A DNA stretch of 64,000 nt from Bathynomus jamesi (lineage: Eukaryota; Arthropoda; Malacostraca; Isopoda; Cirolanidae), in contig JAJOZX010012298.1 in the NCBI GenBank assembly GCA_023014485.1, forward strand, positions 45,105 to 109,104, written 5' to 3'. The position numbers and the translations under genes are program-made. A model generated the notes under the pieces. That model was not told where the DNA came from. It worked only from the letters and a program-made list of their open reading frames with translations, and did no database searches. Positions 21,828 to 32,299 of this stretch are shown here, in pieces; within the stretch, counting starts at the first letter, position 1, and each line of letters opens with the position of its first letter.

Positions 21828-22654
21828 TCTGACTGGCAGTCAAGTTCCATTTAAAATGTGTTATCTGCAACAAGGGCAAATGCTATCTGGAAGCCTATCA
21901 TATCCAGTTCGTTCGAAGGCTTACTTGTGAAATGTTTACTGTATCATTATGGTACCGGAATTTTATATATATATCAGTATTTATATCTTCAAATTTCACA
22001 TGGTTTGACGTATGAGCAAAATTTGCATTTCAAATGAACTGAATCTACGACCTTCATATCACAACTCAGCTCAGTTTTGAAATCGTATAATATAATATGC
22101 AAATAAGAGATTTACTGGCGCATAAGTATAAGATAGTTGAAAAAATGTTCCTTTTCAACACCTTTATTATTGTGATGATAGATGGTGTAGTTAAATATTT
22201 AAATCAATCAATGTATCGAACACAGTTTATGAATCTGAAAAGACGTAGTCATTAATTATAACATAGAAATATTTTCGATTCGAGGTTTGTCATAAAAGGT
22301 GCGAGGTTTTGAAAACCCCAGAATAAAAAGGAATTTTATAGCTGATGTCCGTGGGAAGATTAGTTTTTACAATTCATAAGTGGGTTACAACATTACGCCC
22401 TCCGGCTCCATCTTAAGTGAAGTGGATGTAACGCGTGAAGCTTCCGAGGAAACATAATTCCAATCAGTGAACACAACTATAATGTAGTGTAAATAATTTA
22501 TCACTGGAGAAGGTTATTCTTCTCCTCATGGATTATACTAGCTTTCATAAAATTACATTATAGACGAAGGAACCATTTATGGACATTAACAAATCACCAG
22601 TTCAGTTCAAGTTCAAGTTTTTGACCACTGATTGCAAAGGCTGGAATACTTTAC
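21828..22654. other. Spacer between CTLD genes A and C; last exon of gene C not found
   Basis: This stretch should include the upstream region of gene A and the last exon of gene C. I translated it on the minus strand and found no CTLD C-terminal signature. Gene C may therefore be truncated. Confidence 0.4.
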
Positions 22655-23039
22655 CGGTCCCATCTTCGTAACTAAATTGGGGGCATCTAAATTGGGCATA
22701 ATTAAATTGGGCGTAACTATATTGGACGTAACTAAACTGGGAGGTAAATACATTATGTGATGGGGAGCTGATGGACATTTCAATCCACAATGAAATATGC
22801 TCGTTCGTCTCCTAACACTAGAAATAAATTGTATAAATAAATTAATAAAGGCTTTCTTGGTTACAGAATAAACGCTGTTTCAGAATATACTAAACTTACC
22901 TCTTTATCTATAGCAGCATTGACAATCATATTTCGGTTTCTGTATGAAGAAATGACTGCTCCCGTCCCAACTGGAGCACGTCCAAAATTATGTTCTTTTC
23001 GTATGAAGACTGAACCCTGTTTTGTCGATATATATGCTT
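22655..23039 (-). CDS. CTLD gene C, partial (two exons)
   Basis: Two exons with the same phases as genes A and B. Exon 23039-22900 (phase 1 to 0, acceptor gtaacag, donor gtaagt) encodes GSVFIRKEHNFGRAPVGTG and RNMIVNAAIDKE; the first CTLD cysteine is absent. Exon 22811-22655 (phase 0 to 1, acceptor gttag, donor gtaaag) encodes ETNEHISLWIEMSI and ends FSYEDGT, matching the YEDGT of gene B. This second exon has 52 codons instead of 36, because a 15-bp unit is repeated in frame. The upstream (signal peptide) and last exons were not found, so it may be a gene fragment. Confidence 0.58.
22674..22748 (-). repeat. In-frame 15-bp tandem repeat inside the CTLD gene C exon
   Basis: On the minus strand five consecutive 15-base units translate to FSYVQ, YSYAQ, FNYAQ, FRCPQ and FSYED. 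The reading frame is kept throughout, and the last unit merges into the conserved YEDGT motif. Confidence 0.8.
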
Positions 23040-23118
23040 CTGTTACGTATTTATTCATCATTCATTCAGTGAACAAATCTTATAAATGGTATATGACGTG
23101 TAATTATTATTATATATA

Positions 23119-23517
23119 CAGGGTGTCCCATAAGTCTGGAACCATAGGGTAAAATAAGTAATTCATGTTTTTCCGTTTATGCAAGTGCCCATGATGTCTT
23201 TGAGTAAGGAAGAATGCATCCAGGTAATTCTGCTCGTAGGAAATCGGAGTCAGAGGGAGGTCGCTGAGGAACTTAACAGATTACATCCGGAACGGGCGCC
23301 GATAACGCACAGCTGTGTCGGCAAACTTGTAGCAAAGTTCAGGGAAACGGGATCCATAGGAGATAAACCACGCAGTGGACCTCCGAGGACATCCACCGAC
23401 GATGACACAGCCGCTACCATTCTCGCTCATTTCACAAACAGTCCCCAAAAGTCTTTCGGCGTTTTTATTGCCGTTTTTATCATTTTGCCCTATGGTTCCA
23501 GACTTACGGGACACCCG
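23119..23517 (+). mobile_element. Mariner-superfamily element, N-terminal deletion derivative
   Basis: The left TIR cagggtgtcccataagtctg and the complementary right TIR are each about 30 bp, with TA on both sides. Only the transposase N-terminus remains, from ATG 23191/23194: MMSLSKEECIQVILLV, then ITHSCVGKLVAKFRETGS and FTNSPQKS. The frame then runs straight into the right end, so about two thirds of the gene has been deleted. Confidence 0.9.
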
Positions 23518-23833
23518 TATAATTTAGGCCGGGTCGAAAAATAAATTTGTGAATTTCCACATGACTGTGTCCAAGAAATTTGGAGATGCACTATAAATGC
23601 TCAACAATGATTAAAAAAACTAAATTGATCAAGTTTTAGATGTTCCGCAAGTCCTCTGAAGATTGCAAGTAAAACGTAAAACATTACAAAAACTTTAAAA
23701 CTTTTAAAACTTTATTGAAATACGTAAACTTTATTAATTATTTGGCAATTATGACTTTTTATTGAGATTTTTCTTGTATTTTTTGTATTCTTGTTGCTAT
23801 TGTTTTTTTTTACTGTTTCATCCAGAATATATA
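23518..23833. other. No gene seen
   Basis: AT-rich sequence with repeated aactttaaaacttttaaaac near 23690-23715. No feature supported. Confidence 0.4.
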
Positions 23834-24271
23834 CAGGCGCGGATCCAGGGGGAGGTCGAGGGGGTCCGGACCCCCCCTGCTCACGGTGACCAACAATTTT
23901 TCGATTGCGTTTGTTTGCTCCTATATATGAAAAATAAGACCTGAAGACTTAAAATGGCTTAAGGTACATGTATCCCGGTTGCCACAAAATTAATTTCCTT
24001 AAAAAGAATAAAGAAAAAAAAGTTTATGTCCGATCCTGAGACATTTCAGACCTGGCCTGGGTGTGTGAACAAGCAGGATTTTGATAACGGGAATATACTT
24101 CAAATCCATCTAAAGCTATCTTCAAATAGGAAAATTTCCTACCGAGGGGGGGTACACCCCCCCTCGCGCTCGCTTCGCTCGCGCGTCCTCGGCCTTCGGC
24201 CGAGGACATATCAGTAACGAGCCCCACCAAGACTGGACCCCCCTCTGCTTAAATTCCTGGATCCGCCCCTG
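23834..24271. mobile_element. Non-autonomous element with cagg-cggatccagg ends, probably hAT
   Basis: The left end caggcgcggatccaggggg and the right end cctggatccgcccctg are inverted repeats. The flanks aatatata and atataatt agree only partly. The interior has a GC-rich block (24150-24210) with a mirror repeat cgcgctcgcttcgctcgcgc and a hairpin cctcggcc-ttc-ggccgagg. There is no coding capacity. Confidence 0.75.
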
Positions 24272-24371
24272 ATATAATTTATATACACAATTTTTCTTTT
24301 CAGAATTGATTATTTGAATAGTTAAATACGCGTTGTTACACTAACAGAGTGACTTTCCCAAATTATCCGAA

Positions 24372-26083
24372 ATGGCTGAGGCCGTAAAAGTGAAAGCAAC
24401 TGTTGAAAAAATCATGAGTCCAGCTGTTTCCCTTTTTGGGAAAGCTGAGCTCAGTGGAAATCAACTTCCCCTATATGAAGACGTTTTAAAAGAATATTTA
24501 CAAACAAGATATCTCTTACTTATAGCTAGTGAGGGGAAAAAAAGAGCCAAATGCTAGTGATGTGGCAAGAATAGTTGCATCAAAGGTAAAAAGAGATCTG
24601 GAAAAGTGTATCAATTCCAACAATATCAGAAGAGCAAATATTAGCCAGAGCCCAGAGTAAAGGATTGTCATGAAAAATCTAAAAATATGATGAAGACTGA
24701 TAGAAAAAGGAAAGATTTTGAATCTAAACTGACCGCGTTCAAATCCAAAAATCAAAGGCTTTTTGATATTGCTGCCTGCAAATGCCATGATCTGTTTTCT
24801 TGCAATTGTGAAAAAGAGCTAAAAGTTCCTGCCATGGAACGTTTTTGCCTAATTGACCAAAGAGGTGCACGAAAAATGGCAATAGGCAGTATTGATTTAC
24901 AGACAACGAAGAAACTGCAAATAAGATCTGAGCGTAAAGAACAAGAAAGACCACGATTTTCTAAAAACATTGAAGATGGAGATATCAATAACCCATCCAC
25001 TTCCAGGGAAGAGCCAATGGACTGGGATAACTTTCATACAATTCCTGATTCTGACACATCAACAGATACAGATAGAGAGCGTGATGATGATGATGATCAC
25101 ATTGAGGAAGGTATAAAGAAATCAGGTGAAGCACATAAGCTCACTCGTAAATTGCCTTCATTAGCAAAAACTTGTGACCGATTCGGAATATCAGACAGAG
25201 CTGGTGCAGCCGTTGTCTCTACCGTTCTGGAAGATTTTGGTCTCATTACCTCTGAAGATTATCACAATGTTGTGGATAAGAATAAGGTGAGACAGCAGAG
25301 AAAGATGATCAGAGAGGAGTTGAGTAAATCAAGTGAAGAAAGTAGAGAAACATTGTATTTTGATGGAAGAAAGGACTTAATTAAAGCAAATATCTGTAAG
25401 GATGGGAGGTACTACAGTACAACAATTACTGAGGAACGCATCACGCTTATAGCTGAACCAGAATCAAAATATCTTGGGCACTTCACTCCTGTGACTGGAA
25501 ATTCAGCTAACATTTCTAAGGGAGTGATAAAGTTTTTTAACAGTAACAATATTAGGGTAGACAATCTGAAGGTCATTGGATGTGATGGAGCCAATGTAAA
25601 CACTGGCATACATAATGAAGTTATCAGGCAACTAGAGGTACACTACAATACTTCTTTTATTGGTTCGTGTGTTTGCTGCATACCATTGAGCTACCTCTCC
25701 GCCATTTGTTTAATTATTTGGATGGTAAAACCAAAGGACCAAAAGCCCTTGCTGGAAATGTTGGCAAAAGTCTTACTGCGTGCGAAAAGATGCCAGTTGT
25801 CAAGTTTGAAGCAATCAAATCAAGTAATATGCCTTCTATTCCGGGGGATCTCGATCTAAGCCAAGATCAAAAGTATCTCATGGAAATTTGTAATACAGTC
25901 ATAGAAGGCCAATGTTCCCAAAACCTTGAAAACCGCAACCCAGGTTCTTTGAACCATGCCAGATGGTTTACGACAGCCAACAGGATAGTTAGACTTTATG
26001 TTGCGACCAAAAAGCCGTCAGAAAACTTGAAAACTCTGACCGAATTCATTGTTCGCGTTTATGCCAACGTGGTTCAATATAAA
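24372..26083 (+). pseudogene. Unrecognised repeated protein family, copy 1, N-terminal two thirds
   Basis: ATG at 24372 follows an acceptor-like ttttcag (24303). Through at least two frameshifts (near 24535 and 25640) it encodes a leading domain, a Cys cluster CKCHDLFSCNC, an acidic linker, then TLYFDGRKD and VIGCDGANVNTG, followed by LPLRHLFNYLDG and NHARWFTTANRIVRLY. The same motifs, in the same order, occur in copy 2 (49627-52008). The two conserved Asp motifs in an RNase-H-like layout suggest a transposase or a gene derived from one, but I cannot name the family. The frame ends at 26083, where a LINE has inserted. Confidence 0.68.
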
Positions 26084-26084
26084 T

Positions 26085-29060
26085 GAAAATGAAAATGAAA
26101 AGGTTTATTGGCAGACTATAGTCCATATGACAAATATTATTAATACAATGACAGTTCATACACTAAGGATAAAAATATATACAATTGATTAGAAATAATA
26201 CTGCACTGTCGAAGTTAAGTGGAGCTACAGACAGACGTTTTCGTACCAAAAAGTCCATAGCTTAGAGGATAAATGGCAGGACTCATGGATAGCTTGGATG
26301 ATCGGGTTGGTTGATTTTTTAATTCTTTGCATTAGACTGTGTTGAGCACGTCTTGTTACCTCCGGGAAGCTCGGAACATTGCGGGTTGCAAACATTTGCG
26401 AAGCTGAGCATCTCGGGGGTAATTTATGTAAGAGTCTAAACAACCTGTTGTACAGCAAATTTAGGGTTCTGCCAGAACCTTTTTTATAATTCACCCAGAG
26501 TTGCTGACCGTATATATTACTGCAGAAAGTACGAAAGAGTGTGTCTTAGCTTCACTTGTACAGAAACGAAAGTTCCTTATGGTCATATTCGCTTTAGCAC
26601 ACAGGCTTCGAGATTATTTTCTTATATCCGAGTCATCACTCAAGGAGCTGGTAATAATTTGACCCAAATACTTAAACTCTTGTACTTCCTCAATTACTTC
26701 ACCATTCATTTTAAACCTTATATCAGCTGGCTGATTACAGCTTTTAGGATGAAATTGCATAACCTTAGTTTTTGTCACATTAAAAAGAATATCATGTTTC
26801 TGCGAATACACTTCGCAGACTTTTAGTAGCCGATCCAGACCTTTAACAGAGGGACTTATTAACACCATATCATCGGCATAAACTAAGTTATTTATCCTTG
26901 TGTTATCTATACAACATCCTACTGTTGCCTCATTAAGTGAAGCAATTAATCCGTCATATACACATTAAACAGCATAGGGGAGAGCAAGGAGCCTTGTCTC
27001 ACCCCACAAGAGGAGCCAAAACACTCGGATAGTACATTGCCCCACCTAACGTGAAAGATTGGTGGGAATACCAAAATTTCAATAAATTTAATATGTACAT
27101 GGGAACCTTCCTGTCTTCTAGTTTTGCAAATAAAATTTGTGGTTCACCCTATCATATGCCTTACTTATATCAAGGAAACAGCTATAAATAGTTGAATTAC
27201 TGTCAATGTATTTAGATATTGTTTCTTTAAGTACATAGATACACAGGTCAGTTGAGTGGGACCTTTTAAAGACAAACTGATTAGATGTCCATAGGAAATC
27301 ATTTAATCGGAGTAACAAGTTTTTCTAGTAGTTTCGAGAAGCAGGAAGCGACAGCAATAGGCCTGTAATTATTGCTGGACAGAATGTCTCCATACTTATT
27401 TTGACCAGGGGCAAGATATATACCCTCATGAACTCTGCAGGGATATAGCTATGAGCAAGCATGGCTGATAGGAGCAATGTATATGCAGACATACTACGTC
27501 ATTTGCATATTTTAAGTGCTCATTCGATAAGTCATCTACCCCTGACGCAGAACAGTCTTTAACTCTTTAATTAACCTCTTACTTCAGAAAATGATATCAA
27601 AATATTTTCCCTTGTCCCTCCCACAATCGTTTCGCTGCAATCTATCTTAAGATTATCCCTACTCACACTATTAAGAACGTTAGAGTAGTGGTTTTTCCAC
27701 AGCTTTGCAATTTCATCGTCCCCCGACACCCCATCGATTGTCGGAGGGAGGACATTTTTGACACCCGTTTGATTCTTAACAAATTTCCAAAATTTGTTAT
27801 TATCGTTATTTATGCGAGCTTCACAGGCTTTTGATGCTCGAATAGACCTCTTCCTGTTTACATCGCCTTATGGCCGCCTTATACTGACCCCGACTTCTAC
27901 ACATATTTATGTATACTGGTCCTAATCTGGGTCTACCATGAAGCACCACAAATCGTAGGCGTCTTTCGATTCCCTCTTCAGGGGGGCAATAAAATCATTC
28001 CATCCAGGAATAACCTTAGTATGATAGTTGTAAGATTTAATCAAGGGGCTTCCTGCTTTCTTAAACAGGGATATTATCTTACTATAATACCTATCTATGA
28101 GTTTACAGTGAGAATCATTTGAGCAAGGATTATTACAGCCAAGGTGCAAAATTTCTAAATTATTAAAGAGGTGACATGTTCTGTCTTTGTATTCTATTCT
28201 CTGCTGCATATTAACATTGGACCAATCGACGCGATTATTCTTACCTATTGAGTCTTGTTAAGTCGTGTTGCGCATAAATTGGTAACGTTAATTAATATTT
28301 GTAATGGTCTATGATCAGAAAGAAGGAAATCATGCAAAATATGAACTCTAACAATTCGATCCTTTAGATTATTACTAGTGAGACAATGATCAATCCACCT
28401 GGTGGTACCACTCATATCGCTAACGTATGTAAAATTACCACTGGCTACCCCTAATACATCTACATCACTATACTTAAATTGGCCGACTCGCACATGTTAC
28501 CCAATTCTCCATCAATTCCGAGTTCACATGTGCGTTAAAGTCCCCCATTATTATACAGTGAGAATATTTGGAGTTATCTGATAATGACTTAATTTTGTAC
28601 AGCAAATCAATGTATTCATCTAGATTACTGCCGTTGTTGTATGGTAAATAGCAGTTTACAATTAATATGCAATCATTGTTCACTTGTAATTCAATGCCTA
28701 ACAACCTTACGTTATCGCTTGTTAAAAATCTTATATGTTTTGAAAATGTTTCCTTAATAAAAAGCAACACCACCAAAAGGCCTACCGTACATTAATTCAT
28801 CTGACAAGTCTACTGCTGATGACGCATGGTACATAAAGTCATCATGGATGGTAGAGAGGAATTTTAGCTCTTGCTTAGGTAGCCAGTGCTCCTGCAGGAG
28901 TATCAAATCTGCACTGTCGCAGATTTTATGAACATCTACAGTTGAATTTCCTCATGACCTTACATTATAGAGACTATTTTCAACAAGTTATCCGCCATGA
29001 CTGATAGAAAATTTATTATTAGTAAGATTATTATTATTATACACAGTACAACTTTCAGGC
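26085..29060 (-). mobile_element. LINE, nearly full length, inserted in copy 1 of the unrecognised family
   Basis: The 3' end at 26085 has an aaaatgaaaatg tail (minus strand: cattttcattttcat). On the minus strand, in order: an APE-type endonuclease (HCIIMGDFNAHVNSEL, LLSDHRPLQI), a pre-RT linker (FWKFVKNQTG), and RT motifs SNNYRPIAVASCFSKLLEKL, YSCFLDISKAYDRVNHK and MVLISPSVKGLDRLLKVC, the last following a YADD-type site. A C-terminal region with RTLNLLYNRLFRLLHKLP follows. Numerous frameshifts make it inactive. The 5' boundary is approximate. Confidence 0.83.
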
Positions 29061-29129
29061 ATTACCGTTATTTGATGAAAGGCAAGTGATGAGAGTTAGC
29101 TTTCCGGCGTTCTCTTAGCCAGGGAAGTG

Positions 29130-29472
29130 TGTCCTCGGGCATTAAAGAATTTAGACGGCCTAAAATTAATTTCTTGGCAAGAGACTACGGAGATTTAATC
29201 GATTTGGAGACTACCCAAGACATGAACTAACTCTGACAAAAAAGCTTGACAAACACCCAGTTAGAGTTTATCGAAAGGGGTGATGAAACTAACCCTCTAT
29301 TGAAAAAGTACCCATGTCATTCACAAGCTGTGGAAAGACATGTCAAACTTGTAACAGAAGCATCAGCTTCTGTCTGTGGCCAGGAAAATAGAGATGGTTT
29401 TATAAAGGCAAGAATTGCTTCAAGATCGAACATGCCTACATTTGAGTCAAAATGCGAATACAAATGTCAATA
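29130..29472 (+). pseudogene. Unrecognised repeated protein family, copy 1, C-terminal part
   Basis: Beyond the LINE the plus strand encodes LKKYPCHSQAVERHVKLV, then TEASASVCGQENRDGFIK and RIASRSNMPTFESKCEY, stopping at 29472. Copy 2 ends in the same way ([30 protein letters not shown]). About 130 residues present in copy 2 are missing between the two parts of copy 1, so the LINE insertion was accompanied or followed by a deletion. Confidence 0.7.
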
Positions 29473-29848
29473 AACTACATTTAAAAACTAATGGAAGGGA
29501 GGCTGGGCTGGGCATGGTGTGGAATTCGACCTACAGCCACCTCCTCGTGGTGAATTCTGGGTGATTTGCCTCGTAAACTATCATGGCAAGTCAGCAAAGA
29601 GCTGTAGTTTACTATACGGAGTATCGGAAAAAATCACCAAAACTTCAAGTGACTTGTGGAACCTCAAAATATTTATATAAAAGCTTGAAACTTTGTCATG
29701 ATACTTCCTATGTAGGTACACAAACTTTCGTAATACAGGGCAAATTAAACTTCCAAAAAATTTTTTTTTCAAGCAAAAACGACCCGGCCTACTGTATATA
29801 TATATATATATACATTTCAACTGCAAAGAACACGCAGTATAATTAACG

Positions 29849-29935
29849 TAAAGAACGACGCTTGTATAGAAGAATTTGTTCGTTCTCCCTCCTCATCTTG
29901 CGCGGGATATTCTTCTATACAAGCGTCGTTCTTTA
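29849..29935. repeat. Inverted repeat, 27-bp perfect arms
   Basis: The left arm 29849-29875 (taaagaacgacgcttgtata...) is exactly complementary to 29909-29935. The 33-base spacer is unrelated. (TA)n follows at 29936-29953. Possible foldback element or hairpin. Confidence 0.85.
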
Positions 29936-29957
29936 TATATATATATATATATACACA

Positions 29958-30349
29958 CCGGGTGGCCCATAATTCAGGAACCATGGGAATAATTGTATTA
30001 TTTTTCTAATAATTCTTGTACCTTCTCATGATGTTTTTTTTCTTTATTTTCTTTTTGATGAATTATGTGGATGACGTACCGATAAACAAACGACGTGGCA
30101 TGTTTTTTTCAGCAAGACGGTACACCTCCTCATTTTGCCATGCAAGTTCGCAAATACCTTGATAAAACGTTCCCCAACAGATGGATTGGCCGAAGAGGTC
30201 CTATCGAATGGCCACCCAGGTCACCAGCTATCACTCCACTCGATTTTTTTCATCAAAAAGAAAATAAAGAAAAAAACATTATTAGAAAGTACCAGAATTA
30301 TTAAAAAAAAATACAATTATTCCTATGGTTCTTGAATTATGGGCCACCC

Positions 30350-30351
<2 letters not shown>
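29958..30351 (+). mobile_element. Mariner-superfamily element, C-terminal deletion derivative
   Basis: The TIRs ccgggtggcccataattca (left) and its complement (right) are about 40 bp and sit between (TA)n tracts. The body keeps only the last catalytic region: FFQQDGTPPHFAMQVRKY, then WIGRRGPIEWPPRS and ITPLDFF. The N-terminal two thirds are gone, the reverse of the deletion at 23119. Confidence 0.9.

Positions 30352-30396
<45 letters not shown>
30352..30396. repeat. (TA)n microsatellite
   Basis: Directly abuts the right end of the mariner derivative. Confidence 0.9.
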
Positions 30397-30398
<2 letters not shown>

Positions 30399-30586
30399 CT
30401 AAATTTAATGACTAAAATTGCATAAGTAAACCTTGAAATAATTATGTATATATTCATTAAATTTATACTCAGCTATCCTTCGTCGTTGTTCCTTGGTATG
30501 ATCACAGTTTCTTCTCTAGTTCACATCATAAATTTTTTTTACCAGAGAAAAGGGCACCATCTAAGTCTCTCTATACTCAGCCCGGG

Positions 30587-30780
30587 CAGTGTTTCCCAAC
30601 CGGGGGCCATATGGCTCCCTGGGGGCCATGGCACATTTGAAGGGGGCCACAGGAAAATGTTATTTTGTAAAATAGAGTTAAATCTGCATATTACCTACTG
30701 AAAATAATGCTTATGGGGGGCCACAGGAAAAAATAAGGTTCCTAAGGGGGCCATAAGCCAAAACCGGTTGGGAACCACTG
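30587..30780. mobile_element. Short non-autonomous hAT-like element
   Basis: The ends cagtgtttcccaaccggg and its complement ccggttgggaaccactg form good inverted repeats. The body, 194 bp in all, contains repeated gggggccacaggaaaa blocks (near 30643 and 30716). No matching target duplication was found. Confidence 0.8.
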
Positions 30781-30864
30781 CGAGTCTATAGCGTTAGAAT
30801 AGAGACGTGGGGTTTCTTAGGCCACGCGTCTCATATTAATGCAATAACGACGATAATTATGACA

Positions 30865-31623
30865 GACGGCTGCAATTTGCTGAAACAATGAGACAAAAGT
30901 TCAACAGTAATCCAGGTTTCCTTGGAGCACAGTTTCAGATGAATATGCCTTCGGTTTAACGAGTAAAGGAAGCAAACACAACGTTCACTACTGGGCGAAA
31001 AAAATCCCAAAATACGATTGGGTAAACCCGTTAAAACGGCTACACTAACAGTTTGGGCGTGCACTGGTTATTGAGAACTCGTTTCCTTTGGCATATCGAG
31101 AGATACGATGGATGGAAAACGCTATTGCCAGGTAGTGAGAGACAAAGTTTTGCCACGGTTTACTAATGACGTTGGCAGGAATTGGCTTTATCAACATGAT
31201 GGAGCGCCGCCACATTACTCCGCAGTTGCCCGTGAGATTCTGGATACAAACCTTGAAGAAAGATGGCTTCGGCGGCGAGGTTCCATCGAGTGACCAGCCA
31301 GATTACCTGATTTAACCCCGTGTGATTTCTGGCTTTGGGCTTATTTGCGTGACAAACTCTACACTCCTCGTTTCATCTATTTACATGTGAATGACCTTGG
31401 CCACAGAATAGTTGAAGAACTGAAAAGGATCCCACTCGATATGTTCAGAAGAACAATGAAGAGTTTCACAGAGAGAATCCACAAATTAACAAAATATTTG
31501 TATGAATAAAATTCTAATAGACTTTTTGTTTGATTTGTTTCATCATTTGAACATTTCTCGGTATAATATTGTTAACTAAATAGTTGTATGTATAAAATCC
31601 TTAAAAACTTTTCTCCCACCCTG
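30865..31623 (+). pseudogene. Mariner-superfamily transposase relic (DD41D-type)
   Basis: The 5' end is lost. The plus strand reads, through frameshifts, RRQFAETMRQKFNSNPGF, a degraded SDEYAFGLTSKGSKHNVHYW block, then YQHDGAPPHYSAVAREIL, RWLRRRGSIE, an in-frame TGA (31291), and LPDLTPCDFWLWAYLRDKL. Counting through the stop, 41 residues separate the second and third catalytic Asp. The right TIR ends ttttctcccaccctg at 31623 next to TA. No left TIR was found. Confidence 0.85.
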
Positions 31624-32000
31624 TAGTGTTAAAATGGTGAGCGTTTTTGTTTTGCTTACTGATATGTATGGACAAATGCTGATATGATATGAAAATTGTC
31701 GAATATATGCGACAGTTTGTCGAAACAATGTGAGGAAAACCTAAAACAAATGTCTGAGTCGATGTTAGTGACATTACCGAAATGTAAATAGTCATTGTCA
31801 ATGTTGCATTGGCAAATTTGATTGAAATTGTCGAGAAATCAATGAGCTATGCCGAATTTAAGATTGTATCGTCGATTTAGACACTCAAATGTGATTTTGA
31901 AAAGAAAAATGTCAAAACTGAGAACAAAATACAGATTATGTGTGCCAAAATCTTTCGAAATGTATTAAATTTATTCAAACGCAATCGAAAAAAAAAATAA

Positions 32001-32089
<89 letters not shown>

Positions 32090-32299
32090 CTCGGTTTCAT
32101 TCACTGATAATTTTTAATAAAAAGATATATTTTTTTAAGTAATTTTATGCGCAGAATTCAATTTTGGCCTTTCTTAAATGAAGAAATTAACTGATATAAT
32201 GTGAGGAACAGGTATACAACTGTTGTCTACGGGTAGTCCATAGGAGGTTAAGAGATAGTTGTCTGGAGCAGTGACTATGTAGGCCAGTGGAACACTATG
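31624..32299. other. AT-rich DNA with a compound (TA)n-(GA)n microsatellite
   Basis: (TA)n with interruptions covers about 32010-32046 and (GA)n covers 32048-32086. No gene, although short frames run through the repeats. Confidence 0.6.

Noticed and set aside
22200..22500. Search for the last exon of CTLD gene C
   Set aside because: No CTLD C-terminal cysteine pattern in any frame of the minus strand.
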